From NCBI RefSeq assembly GCF_004214935.1, contig NZ_SFCC01000001.1:372001-436000 (forward strand): a DNA stretch of 64,000 nt, given 5' to 3'. Every line of letters begins with the position of its first letter. Positions within the stretch are counted from its first letter, which is position 1. Made by a program: the position numbers and the translations under genes. The notes beneath the pieces are model-generated. The model did no database searches. It was not told where the DNA came from and saw nothing but the letters and a program-made list of their open reading frames with translations. Origin of the DNA: Amycolatopsis suaedae. Lineage in GTDB: Bacteria > Actinomycetota > Actinomycetes > Mycobacteriales > Pseudonocardiaceae. Of this stretch, positions 53,739 to 61,659 are shown in pieces.

Positions 53739-54560
53739 GTGGTGACGAAGCAGAACAACATCAAGCGGGCAGCCGTGTTCGGGGCCGCCGGCCTCGTGAC
53801 GGCGGCCATCGGCGCGTCGGCGGTGTCGGCGCTGATCGACGACGGCGACGGTTCCGCGCAGGCGGCGCCGTCCGCACAGGCGCAGACCCCCGCGCCCGCC
53901 CCGGCCCCGGCCGTGGCGCCCAAGCAGGCCACGCCGGTGGCGCCGCCCCCGGCCACGGCCCCGACGCCGCGGCTGCAGGTGACGCCGCCGGCGGCACCGA
54001 AACAAGCCGCTCCCGCCCCGGCCGCCGAGCAGAAGCAGGCACCGGCGCCCGAGCAGAAGAAGACGGTCGTCGTGCGGTCGAAGTCCGCGCCCACGGCCAA
54101 GACCGAGGCCGCCCCGGCGGTCAAGCGGGTGGTCACGAAGACCAAGACCACCGTCAAGCCGGTCGCGGCCGTGTCGGACACCAAGAAGGTCGTGCTCACC
54201 GGGCCCGGCAAGATCGTCGTCCGGTCCAGCTCCGGTGCCAAGCAGGTCGTCGACAAGACCGTCGCCGCCGCCGAGGAGAAGCTCAAGGCCGCCAAGACCA
54301 AGGTCACCACGTCGGAGAAGGCGGTGACCGAGGCGGAGAAGGCGCTCGGCAAGGCGAAGGAGACGCTCAAGCAGGCCAAGAACGAGGCGGAGAAGGCCGG
54401 CAAGGAAGTCGAGCGGGTCAAGAAGAACCAGTCCAAGGTGAAGAAGATCGTCGTGAAGAAGGAGTCCGCGAAGAAGGACTCCGGGCCCAGCGCGAAGAGC
54501 AGCGCGCAGGTCAAGACCGAGAAGGACGGCAAGGTGCTCGTGCTGTCGGTGGAGAGCTGA
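53739..54560 (+). CDS. Membrane-anchored Ala/Pro/Lys-rich coiled-coil protein
   Basis: GTG start seven bases after GGGGAGG; 273 residues. A hydrophobic anchor (about 8-31) is followed by an Ala/Pro/Gln-rich low-complexity region (about 40-105), a basic middle part rich in KTxVKxV, and a long Lys/Glu/Ala coiled coil (about 170-235; AEEKLKAAKTKVTTSEKAV). The C-terminal part is strongly basic (KKIVVKKESAKKDSG). No enzyme motif is seen. The next protein is very acidic, which suggests that the two interact. Probable role: a structural or wall-spanning component. Confidence 0.65.
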   Translation: MVTKQNNIKRAAVFGAAGLVTAAIGASAVSALIDDGDGSAQAAPSAQAQTPAPAPAPAVAPKQATPVAPPPATAPTPRLQVTPPAAPKQAAPAPAAEQKQAPAPEQKKTVVVRSKSAPTAKTEAAPAVKRVVTKTKTTVKPVAAVSDTKKVVLTGPGKIVVRSSSGAKQVVDKTVAAAEEKLKAAKTKVTTSEKAVTEAEKALGKAKETLKQAKNEAEKAGKEVERVKKNQSKVKKIVVKKESAKKDSGPSAKSSAQVKTEKDGKVLVLSVES

Positions 54561-54562
54561 CC

Positions 54563-54952
54563 GTGTCGGCCGCCCGGATAGAGGTCGACGACGACTCGAT
54601 GCGCGTGGTGATCCCGGACGAGGTCTGGCCGAACGAGCCCGACGCCGACCGGGCCGCCCGTGACCGCGACACCGCCTACTACGAGCCGGACGACGAGTTC
54701 GACGACGTCCCTGACGACGATGACGACGAGGACGATGACGACCGAGAGCCGCGGCGGCCGATGAGCCGCACCGCGTCGGCGATGATCGCCGGCGCGGTGG
54801 GCTCCGCGGTCTGCGGCATCGCGGCAGGCCTGATCGCTGGTATGCCGGGAGGTCTCGTCGCCGGGGTCGCCGCGGGCGCGTTCGGCGGCCTGATGTGCGG
54901 CTGCCTCGCCGAGGAGATCCACGACCGCAAGCACGGCACCGACGCAGGCTGA
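54563..54952 (+). CDS. Acidic N-terminus, glycine-zipper membrane protein
   Basis: GTG start two bases after the preceding stop; 129 residues. Residues about 40-62 are almost only Asp/Glu (EFDDVPDDDDDEDDDDRE); about 70-115 form two glycine/alanine-rich membrane segments (IAGAVGSAVCGIAAGLIAG and VAGVAAGAFGGLMCGCLAEE) with GxxxG-type spacing and three cysteines. The charge is opposite to the Lys-rich neighbour. It may help the basic protein to assemble at the membrane (inference). The family is not recognised. Confidence 0.65.
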   Translation: MSAARIEVDDDSMRVVIPDEVWPNEPDADRAARDRDTAYYEPDDEFDDVPDDDDDEDDDDREPRRPMSRTASAMIAGAVGSAVCGIAAGLIAGMPGGLVAGVAAGAFGGLMCGCLAEEIHDRKHGTDAG

Positions 54953-54966
54953 GGACGTGAGCCGCG

Positions 54967-56151
54967 ATGACGGAGACCACCGAGGAGTTCGAGCCGATCG
55001 GCGCCGGGCCGGTCGCGACGGTGTACGCCGGGCTCTACCTGGCGCTGAAGGTGTACCCGGAGCCGGTGCCGGACGAGGTCCGGGAGGAGTTCACCGAGGA
55101 GATGGGACGGCTCGCGCTGCTGCGCGGCGCGCCGATCCTGCCCGTCGACGAGGTGCTGGACCTTCCTGACGGGCGGCTGGCCGTGCAGAGCGAGCTGTGC
55201 TCGCCGTCGCTGGCCGCCGTGCTCGACGAGCACGGCGGGCTGCCGGTCGACGAGGTCGTCACCGTCGGCCGCGCGATGGCCGGGGCGCTGGCGGCGGCAC
55301 ACGGAGCCGGTGTCCTGCACGGCGGGCTCACGCCGCACAACGTGCTGTTCGGCGCGTCGGGCTCACCGGTGGTCGCCGACTTCGGAACGGTGCTGCGCGA
55401 GGCCGCCGGGCAACCGCCCTCGGCCTACGCCGCACCGGAGACCGTGCTCGACGGCATCGTCAACGAATGCTCCGACCTGTACAGCCTCGGCGCCGTGCTG
55501 TACGCCGCGCTCACCGGCGGCCCGCCCCCGGCACCGGAGCCGCACACGACGATGCCTGCGCCGGACCGCGACGACGTCCCGGCGAGCCTGGAGCGGCTGG
55601 TGACCCGGCTGCTCGCCCACCACCCGGCCGACCGCCCGGCCAGCGCGGCGGCGGTCGCGCAGCATCTGGAGAACCTTCCGGCGGAAACCGAACCCGAGCC
55701 CGAACCCGAGGTGGAACCGGAGCCCGAGCCGGAACCCGCGCGGCGCGGCCGCGGCCGCACGATCGCCCTCGCGGCCGGGGGCGCGGTGGTCGTCGCCGCC
55801 GGTGTGGTGGCGGTGCTGCAGCTGGCCGACCCGTTCGGGCCGAAGGTGACCGCGGTGGCGGCCGAGTCGTCCCCGGCACCGGTCCAGCCGGTCGCGGTCG
55901 ACCTGGCCGAACCCGTCGACGGGGGCGCGCACGTCGACCTGCGCTGGCAGGCGCCGGACGGCTTCGACGTCGCCGTGATCGTGGCGGCCGAGCACCAGCC
56001 GACCAAGGTCCACCTGGTGTCCCGCGCCCGGTCCACGCGCCTGCCGGTCGAGCCGGGCCGGACCTACTGCTTCCAGGTCCAGGCCACCGACGGGCAGCGG
56101 ACCGTGGAGAGCACGCCCCGGGCCATCCGCGGCGCGACCTGCCGCACCTGA
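54967..56151 (+). CDS. Membrane-bound serine/threonine pseudokinase with extracellular Fn3-like domain
   Basis: The 394-residue protein has a kinase-like domain (about 5-240), a Pro/Glu repeat (about 242-260), one transmembrane helix (about 264-285) and an Fn3-type domain (about 300-392). The ATP-binding lysine is kept (LALKVY, Lys28) and so is DFG (138-140), but the HRD motif is replaced by HGG (118-120), so the catalytic aspartate is glycine; the glycine loop is short (GAGPVATVY). It is therefore probably a pseudokinase that transmits a signal by binding. It follows the acidic membrane protein by 14 bases. Confidence 0.8.
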   Translation: MTETTEEFEPIGAGPVATVYAGLYLALKVYPEPVPDEVREEFTEEMGRLALLRGAPILPVDEVLDLPDGRLAVQSELCSPSLAAVLDEHGGLPVDEVVTVGRAMAGALAAAHGAGVLHGGLTPHNVLFGASGSPVVADFGTVLREAAGQPPSAYAAPETVLDGIVNECSDLYSLGAVLYAALTGGPPPAPEPHTTMPAPDRDDVPASLERLVTRLLAHHPADRPASAAAVAQHLENLPAETEPEPEPEVEPEPEPEPARRGRGRTIALAAGGAVVVAAGVVAVLQLADPFGPKVTAVAAESSPAPVQPVAVDLAEPVDGGAHVDLRWQAPDGFDVAVIVAAEHQPTKVHLVSRARSTRLPVEPGRTYCFQVQATDGQRTVESTPRAIRGATCRT

Positions 56152-56159
56152 GCGGGTTC

Positions 56160-56987
56160 TCAGAACTCGGCGCGGAACACCCGCAGGTAGTTCGCGAACC
56201 AGGCGAAGCGGTTGCCGAACCGGTAGAAGCGGCGCAGTGCCGGGTCGGGAATCCGGTCGTACTCCGCGAGGACCGCGACGTCGTCGCGGTGGCGCAGCCG
56301 CGGGTTCCAGCGCACGATGTCGGCCGGGCCGCGGGTGGCCGTCCAGTACGCCGGGTAGTGGTACCAGCGGCCCAGGTACTTCTTGGCCAGCTGGGTCGTC
56401 CTGGCCACCCACGGTGCCACGCCGTCGAAGAGCAGCTCGCCGCTGCCGAACCGGTCGGTGAGCCGCCGCAGCAGCCGCGCCACCTCGGGTTCGTGCAGGT
56501 ACATCAGCAGTCCCTCGGCGATGACCAGCACCGGCCCGCCGGACGGGAGCTCGTCCAGCCAGCCCTCGTCGGTGACCGAGGTGGCCAGCATCCGGTAGCC
56601 CTCGGCGTCGTCGTAGAGCCTGCGGCGCAGCGCGATGACATCGGGCAGGTCGACGTCGAACCAGCGGATGCCCTCGGGCAGGTCGAGCCGGAACACCCGG
56701 CTGTCCAGTCCGCAGGCGAGCTGCAGGACGGTCGCGTCCGGATGGCGCCGCAGGAAGCCGGCCGTCCAGTCGTCGAACTGCCTGGCCCGCAGGGCGAGCA
56801 TGAACCGGTTGCGGGTGATGGCGGGCTTGTCCAGCGTAGCCCAGTCGTAGTCGATGCGTGCCACGGCGTCGGCGGCGAACCGGTCGCCCAGGACGGGCCG
56901 CTCTGCCCGGCTGTCCAGGGCCCGCAGGTAGAGCGTCACCAGCATCGTCGACTCCACGCCGGTGAGGTCGACCTTTCCGGTCGTCAT
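56160..56987 (-). CDS. Class I SAM methyltransferase (leucine carboxyl methyltransferase-like)
   Basis: The 275-residue protein starts MTTGKVDLTGVEST; ATVLQLACGLDSRVFRLDL is the SAM-binding motif I of the LCMT/Ppm1 family, followed by WFDVDLPDVIALRRRLY and VLVIAEGLLMYLHEPEV. In actinobacteria this group methylates small-molecule or protein carboxylates and is often linked to secondary metabolism. The ATG overlaps the stop of the MarR-type regulator, so both are made from one message; the 22-bp palindrome ahead of the regulator probably controls both. Confidence 0.82.
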   Translation of the reverse strand: MTTGKVDLTGVESTMLVTLYLRALDSRAERPVLGDRFAADAVARIDYDWATLDKPAITRNRFMLALRARQFDDWTAGFLRRHPDATVLQLACGLDSRVFRLDLPEGIRWFDVDLPDVIALRRRLYDDAEGYRMLATSVTDEGWLDELPSGGPVLVIAEGLLMYLHEPEVARLLRRLTDRFGSGELLFDGVAPWVARTTQLAKKYLGRWYHYPAYWTATRGPADIVRWNPRLRHRDDVAVLAEYDRIPDPALRRFYRFGNRFAWFANYLRVFRAEF

Positions 56988-57457
56988 GGGTCGCTCCTGT
57001 TCCGGGTGCGGTAGTCGGCCCACCGCCGCAGGAAGTCCTCGGTGGCTTCGGTGGCCGCGAAGCGGCAGAAGTCCCGCAGGTCGGCGAGGCGTTCCCGTTG
57101 CTGTGGCCGGTCCTCGCCGATGACCGACAGGCCGAACTCGGCGGCTTCGGCGCCGCCGCCCATCCGGGCGAGCTGGACCTGGAGCAGCTGGGTGAAGCCG
57201 CCGGGCGCGATCCGGTAGTAGTGCTGCCTGCCTGCCGACGGCAGCCGTTCCACCAGGCCACCCTCCTGCATGGGCCGGATCATGGTGCTGACCGACGCCT
57301 TGCTCACCTCGAGCGCGCCGGCCAGTTCGCTCAGCGACTGGCGGGGCGGGTCGCAGATCATCAGCCAGCCGTAGATCCGGCCCATGGTCCGCGGCCCGCC
57401 GACGGTCTCCATGAACAGGCCGATCCGGTCGACCAGTTCGGCTTCCTCCGGGGACAT
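56984..57457 (-). CDS. MarR/GbsR-type regulator
   Basis: The 157-residue protein begins MSPEEAELVDRIGLFMETVG; the winged helix is QSLSELAGALEVSKASVSTMIRPMQEGGLVERLPSAGRQHYYRI (about residues 38-82), characteristic of the GbsR branch. A 22-bp perfect palindrome sits 7-28 bases before the ATG, the expected place for an autoregulatory operator. It is coupled to the methyltransferase. Confidence 0.83.
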   Translation of the reverse strand: MSPEEAELVDRIGLFMETVGGPRTMGRIYGWLMICDPPRQSLSELAGALEVSKASVSTMIRPMQEGGLVERLPSAGRQHYYRIAPGGFTQLLQVQLARMGGGAEAAEFGLSVIGEDRPQQRERLADLRDFCRFAATEATEDFLRRWADYRTRNRSDP

Positions 57458-57463
57458 GTCACC

Positions 57464-57485
57464 TCGTTCAGAATGTTCTGAACGA
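57464..57485. promoter_or_regulatory. 22-bp perfect palindrome, operator of the MarR/GbsR regulator
   Basis: The arms TCGTTCAGAAT (57464-57474) and its exact complement (57475-57485) abut with no spacer. It is centred 17 bases before the regulator ATG (minus strand) and upstream of the divergent oxidoreductase gene at 57561. Confidence 0.75.
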
Positions 57486-57560
57486 ACCGTACGCCCGTCG
57501 GGCGGGACACGGCAAGCGGCGCGGGGAATGCCGGACGGCGGGGCCGGGTTGGCTTGGGTT

Positions 57561-57995
57561 ATGACCGCCACCACGGAGTTCGACCCGCACGACCTGCTCG
57601 CCGACAGCCGGCTGGGCGTCCTGGCGACGATCAAGGCGAACGGCCTGCCGCAGCTGTCGCCCGTGACACCGACCTACCACCGCGACCGCGGCGTCATCCA
57701 CGTCTCGATGCGGGAGGGCACGGCCAAGGTGGTGAACCTCCGCCGTGATCCGCGTGCCGCGCTGGAGGTGACCAGTGCCGACGGCTGGGCGTGGGCCACC
57801 GCCGAGGGCCCGGTCACGCTGACCGGCCCGGGCACCGACCCGAACGGCCAGGAGGTCGACGCCCTCGTCGCCTACTACCGCGCGGCGGCGGGGGAGCACC
57901 CGGACTGGGCGGAGTACCGGTCGGTCATGGTGTCCGACCGCCGGGTGCTGATGACGCTGACCATCGAGAAGGTCTACGGCGCCAAGATCCGCTGA
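57561..57995 (+). CDS. PPOX-class F420-dependent oxidoreductase-like protein
   Basis: The 144-residue single-domain split-barrel protein contains LLADSRLGVLATIKANGLPQLSPVTPTYHRDRGVIHVSMREGTAKVVNLRRDPRAALEV, the typical PPOX/pyridoxamine oxidase-like flavin or F420 site (K in RDGTAKVxNLRRDP). Proteins of this length and pattern in actinobacteria reduce with F420H2. The substrate is not known. It diverges from the MarR gene across the palindrome, so it may be part of the same regulon. Confidence 0.83.
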   Translation: MTATTEFDPHDLLADSRLGVLATIKANGLPQLSPVTPTYHRDRGVIHVSMREGTAKVVNLRRDPRAALEVTSADGWAWATAEGPVTLTGPGTDPNGQEVDALVAYYRAAAGEHPDWAEYRSVMVSDRRVLMTLTIEKVYGAKIR

Positions 57996-58011
57996 CCCGC
58001 CGCCCGGCGGG
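57996..58011 (+). terminator. Short GC hairpin right after the oxidoreductase stop
   Basis: CCCGCCG-CC-CGGCGGG begins on the base after the TGA. No T-run follows, as is common for actinobacterial terminators. Confidence 0.4.
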
Positions 58012-58025
58012 GCCCGGCGACTTGC

Positions 58026-58074
58026 CGTGAAGGCCACCTTCATTACGTGTGACGTGGTGAAGGTGGCCTTCACG
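58026..58074. repeat. Long hairpin, GTGAAGGCCACC family
   Basis: Perfect 15-base arms CGTGAAGGCCACCTT (58026-58040) and its complement (58060-58074) with a 19-base loop that matches the loop at 2000-2016. Same family as 12322-12380. Confidence 0.7.
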
Positions 58075-58365
58075 TACCTGACGCGAACCCGTCAGGCGGG
58101 CACACCTGTCACACCGGCACCAGCCAGCACACCCACCCCACCAGCCACCACGAACGAGATAACACCCCGGGCACCTCGCCGCCAGCAATGGCACCGTACT
58201 TGCGCAAGACGCAACCACAGCGCCCCTGCCGCCGCCCAGGCCGTCGCTGCCCTGACGGCTCAAAGCACGTGAAGGCGACCTTCATTACGTCTCACGTCAG
58301 GGCCCCGGCAAAGTCGGAAGTCGTGGTGGTGCGGGAGCGTGATTCGCGTTCCGGAAGGCGAGACT

Positions 58366-58651
58366 CGCGTTCCTGCCCGGCAGGGCTGCGCGAGCGGCCC
58401 GTTCGGCCAGCCGAGGACGGGTTCGGCCCGCGATCTGGACCGGCGTGCTGGACGGTGGGACCAAGCAGGCGGGAACGTGCAACTCGCGGGTCCGGAACGG
58501 TCGACTCGCGGGTCGGGAACGGAGGACTCGCGCGAACGGCCCGGTCACGCGGGCGACCTGCACCGGGTGAGAACCGGCGTCCACATCGTGAGTTCTGCGC
58601 TCACGCACGCGAGTTCTACGTTCCGGCACGCGAGTTCCACACTCGAGACCA
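58366..58651. repeat. 286-bp dispersed intergenic repeat, copy B
   Basis: It is full-length related to 38464-38749 with scattered substitutions, including the GAGTTCTRCG units at its end (58590-58640). Parts also occur at 2041-2110 and 49640-49710. It is non-coding. Confidence 0.75.
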
Positions 58652-58795
58652 GCCACCTCACCTGACCGCCACCGGACCTTGCCGGGGCCCTCGCAGCTGA
58701 CGCCGTGAGTGCCCCCTTCACGGCATCGGATGCACGCCCTCGCGCGCTCGCGTGAGGCGCAGCGCACACTCGACATAGTTGGACGTCCTACTTTA

Positions 58796-58955
58796 TGGTG
58801 TCCACAGGTCCGCGGTGTCAGGGAAGCCGGTGTGAATCCGGCACGGTCCCGCCACTGTGACCGGGGAGCGGCGCTCCACCCGAATGCCACTGGCGCGAGC
58901 CGGGAAGGCCGGAGCCGTCGTCGATCCGGGAGTCAGGATACCGGCCGCGGATGTC
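58796..58955 (+). ncRNA. Cobalamin (B12) riboswitch
   Basis: The conserved core elements occur in order: GGGAAGCCGGTGTGAATCC (58821-58839), CCCGCCACTGTGACC (58848-58862), GCCACTGG (58886-58893), GCCGGGAAGGCCGGAG (58899-58914) and AGTCAGGATACCGGCC (58931-58946, B12 box). The order and spacing are those of the cobalamin aptamer. The next gene starts at 58987. CGCTCCA (58872-58878) can pair with GGAGCG inside the aptamer and equally with TGGAGCG (58974-58980), which contains the ribosome binding site of mmsA; that gives a plausible switch by strand exchange. The riboswitch lies ahead of a valine catabolic operon, an unusual target. Confidence 0.9.
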
Positions 58956-58986
58956 AGTGTTCGTCCACGAGGATGGAGCGGAACGC

Positions 58987-60513
58987 ATGCGGATCAATCC
59001 TGCCTGCGCGCAAGACACCCCGGAACTCCGGCATTTCGTCGGCGGCAAACCCGTGCCCGGAACGTCGGGCCGGTTCGCCGACGTCTACGACCCCAGCAGC
59101 GGAACCGTCGCGGCCCGCGTGCCGCTGGCCTCGGCGGCCGAGGTCGCCGCCGCGGTCGACGACGCCGCGCGGGCGCAACGGGAATGGGCGGCCTGGAACC
59201 CGCAGCGCCGCGCCCGCGTGCTGATGCGGTTCGCCGACCTCGTCCGGGCGGAGGAGGACGAGCTCGCCCGGCTGCTGTCGTCCGAGCACGGCAAGACGAT
59301 CGCCGACGCACGCGGGGACATCCAGCGCGGGCTGGAGGTCGTCGAGTTCGCCATCGGCATCCCGCACCTGCTCAAAGGCGAGTACAGCGACAGCGCCGGC
59401 ACCGGCATCGACGTGTACTCGATGCGCCAGCCCCTGGGTGTCGTCGCCGGGATCACGCCGTTCAACTTCCCGGCGATGATCCCGCTGTGGAAGGCGGCCC
59501 CGGCCATCGCCTGCGGCAACGCGTTCGTGCTCAAACCGTCCGAACGCGACCCGTCCGCCCCGCTGCGGCTGGCCGAGCTGTTCGCCGAAGCCGGGCTGCC
59601 GCCCGGGGTGTTCACCGTCGTCAACGGTGACAAGGAAGCCGTCGACGCGCTGCTGGACGACCCGAGGGTGGAGGCCGTCGGGTTCGTCGGCTCGTCCGAC
59701 ATCGCCGAGTACGTCTACGCGACCGCGGCCGCCAGGGGCAAACGCGCCCAGTGCTTCGGCGGGGCGAAGAACCACATGATCGTCATGCCCGACGCCGACC
59801 TCGACCAGGCCGTCGACGCACTCGTCGGCGCCGGGTACGGATCGGCGGGGCAGCGGTGCATGGCCATCTCGGTGGCCGTACCGGTCGGCGAGGCCACCGC
59901 GGACGCCCTCGTCGCGAAACTGGCCGAGCGGGTGCGGGAGCTGAAAGTCGGCGCGTCCCACGACGAGACGGCCGACTTCGGCCCGCTGGTCACGGCCGAC
60001 GCGGTCCGCCGCGTCCGCGACTACGTCGGCATCGGCGTCGCCGAGGGAGCCGAACTGGTCGTGGACGGGCGCGACATCACGGTTCCCGGGTACGAGAACG
60101 GGTTCTTCGTCGGTGGCTGCCTGTTCGACCGGGTGGGCACGGACATGCGGATCTACCGGGAGGAGATCTTCGGCCCGGTCCTGCTCGTGGCCCGCGCGGC
60201 CGACTACACCGAAGCACTGCGGCTGCCCAGCGAACACGAGTACGGCAACGGCGTGGCGATCTTCACCAGGGACGGCGACACCGCCCGCGACTTCACCGCG
60301 CGGGTGAACACCGGCATGGTCGGGGTCAACGTGCCGATCCCGGTACCGATCGCCTACCACACCTTCGGCGGCTGGAAGCGGTCCGGCTTCGGCGACCTCA
60401 ACCAGCACGGGCCGGACTCGATCCGGTTCTACACCAAGACCAAGACGGTCACCTCCCGCTGGCCGTCCGGTGCCAAGGAAGGCGCCAGCTTCGTCATCCC
60501 GACGATGAGCTGA
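58987..60513 (+). CDS. mmsA: Methylmalonate-semialdehyde dehydrogenase (CoA-acylating)
   Basis: I chose ATG 58987 (GGAG eight bases before) over ATG 58951, which lies against the riboswitch. The 508-residue protein is an ALDH: the ITPFNFPAMIPLWKAAPAIACGN motif with catalytic neighbours, the NAD-binding VGFVGSSDIAEYVY, catalytic cysteine in YGSAGQRCMA and the PVPIAYHTFGGWKRSGFGDLNQHG C-terminal segment that marks MmsA. It converts methylmalonate semialdehyde to propionyl-CoA and CO2 in valine breakdown. It is the first gene of a tight operon and the only one directly behind the riboswitch. Confidence 0.95.
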   Translation: MRINPACAQDTPELRHFVGGKPVPGTSGRFADVYDPSSGTVAARVPLASAAEVAAAVDDAARAQREWAAWNPQRRARVLMRFADLVRAEEDELARLLSSEHGKTIADARGDIQRGLEVVEFAIGIPHLLKGEYSDSAGTGIDVYSMRQPLGVVAGITPFNFPAMIPLWKAAPAIACGNAFVLKPSERDPSAPLRLAELFAEAGLPPGVFTVVNGDKEAVDALLDDPRVEAVGFVGSSDIAEYVYATAAARGKRAQCFGGAKNHMIVMPDADLDQAVDALVGAGYGSAGQRCMAISVAVPVGEATADALVAKLAERVRELKVGASHDETADFGPLVTADAVRRVRDYVGIGVAEGAELVVDGRDITVPGYENGFFVGGCLFDRVGTDMRIYREEIFGPVLLVARAADYTEALRLPSEHEYGNGVAIFTRDGDTARDFTARVNTGMVGVNVPIPVPIAYHTFGGWKRSGFGDLNQHGPDSIRFYTKTKTVTSRWPSGAKEGASFVIPTMS

Positions 60514-60519
60514 GCCGCG

Positions 60520-61659
60520 ATGAGACTCACCGACGAACAGGTGGCGCTGCGCGACACCGCGGCGGAGTTCGCCGCCGAACACCTCGCGCCCAACGCCGTG
60601 GAATGGGACCAGAACAAGCATTTCCCGGTCGACGTCCTGCGCAAGGCCGCGCAGCTCGGCCTCGGCGGGCTGTACCTGCCGGAGGACGTCGGCGGAGCAG
60701 GCCTGGGCAGGCTGGACGGCGTGCTGGTGTTCGAGGCGCTGGCCACCGGCTGCCCGTCGATCGCCGCCTACGTCTCGATCCACAACATGGTCGCCACCAT
60801 GATCGACCGGTTCGGCGACGACGCCCAGCGGCACCGGTACCTGCCCGCCATGTCCACAATGGACGCACTGGGCAGCTACTGCCTCACCGAGCCGGACGCC
60901 GGATCCGACGCGGCGGCGCTGTCCACCAGGGCGCGCCGCGACGGCGGGCACTACGTCCTCGACGGCGTCAAGCAGTTCATCTCCGGAGCGGGAACCTCGG
61001 AGGTGTACGTGGTCCTCGCCCGCACCGGCGGGCCGGGCGCACACGGCATCTCGGCGTTCGTCGTCGACCGGGACACCCCCGGGCTGGAGTTCGGCCCGAA
61101 CGAGATCAAGATGGGCTGGAACGCCCAGCCCACCCGGCAGGTCATCCTCGACGGCGCCCGCGTGCCGGCGACGGCGCTGCTGGGCGCCGAGGGCGGCGGG
61201 TTCCGGGTCGCCATGTCCGCATTGGACGGTGGGCGGCTCAACATCGCCGCCTGCTCGCTCGGCGGCGCGCAGGCGGCACTCGGCAAGGCCGTCCGGCACC
61301 TGACCGAGCGCTCGGCGTTCGGCGCGAAGCTGTCGCAGGCACAGGCCCTGCGGTTCCGGCTCGCCGACATGCGGACCGACCTGGAGGCCGCCCGGCAGCT
61401 GCTGTGGCGGGCGGCCGACGCACTGGACCACGGCGAGGCCGCCGCCACGGAACTGTCGGCGATGGCCAAACGACTGTGCACCGACAACGGGTTCGACGTC
61501 GCCAACCAGGCGCTGCAACTGCACGGCGGCTACGGCTACCTCGCCGAGTACGGCCTCGAGAAGATCGTCCGCGACCTGCGGGTGCACCAGATCCTGGAAG
61601 GAACCAACGAGATCATGCGGGTCATCATCTCCCGCCGGATGCTACGGGAGGCCTCGTGA
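60520..61659 (+). CDS. Acyl-CoA dehydrogenase (isobutyryl-CoA type)
   Basis: The 379-residue protein has the usual three-domain acyl-CoA dehydrogenase layout. YCLTEPDAGSDAAAL and the ETF/FAD region DGVKQFISGAGTSEVYVVLART are followed by LHGGYGYLAEYGLEKIVRDLRVHQILEGTNEIMRVIISR with the catalytic-base glutamate in EGTNE. In this operon it should oxidise isobutyryl-CoA to methacrylyl-CoA. Isobutyryl-CoA specificity is inferred from the neighbours. Its stop overlaps the next gene. Confidence 0.9.
   Translation: MRLTDEQVALRDTAAEFAAEHLAPNAVEWDQNKHFPVDVLRKAAQLGLGGLYLPEDVGGAGLGRLDGVLVFEALATGCPSIAAYVSIHNMVATMIDRFGDDAQRHRYLPAMSTMDALGSYCLTEPDAGSDAAALSTRARRDGGHYVLDGVKQFISGAGTSEVYVVLARTGGPGAHGISAFVVDRDTPGLEFGPNEIKMGWNAQPTRQVILDGARVPATALLGAEGGGFRVAMSALDGGRLNIAACSLGGAQAALGKAVRHLTERSAFGAKLSQAQALRFRLADMRTDLEAARQLLWRAADALDHGEAAATELSAMAKRLCTDNGFDVANQALQLHGGYGYLAEYGLEKIVRDLRVHQILEGTNEIMRVIISRRMLREAS

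Larger units (their letters stand above)
57996..58795. other. Repeat-rich intergenic region before the cobalamin riboswitch
   Basis: No gene is seen. It contains the GTGAAGGCCACC hairpin (58026-58074), a single degenerate arm of the same family (about 58266-58290), copy B of the 286-bp repeat (58366-58651), and one GCCGTGA/TCACGGC palindrome (58702-58724). This makes the valine operon begin directly behind the largest repeat cluster of the window. Confidence 0.7.

Noticed and set aside
57561..58795. A protein-coding gene in the gap after the oxidoreductase
   Set aside because: Open frames there are built of repeat units shared with other intergenic gaps, lack ribosome binding sites and give Arg-rich low-complexity products.
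58954..61587. 877-codon minus-strand open frame opposite mmsA and the acyl-CoA dehydrogenase gene
   Set aside because: No recognisable domain; both genes on the plus strand are certain.
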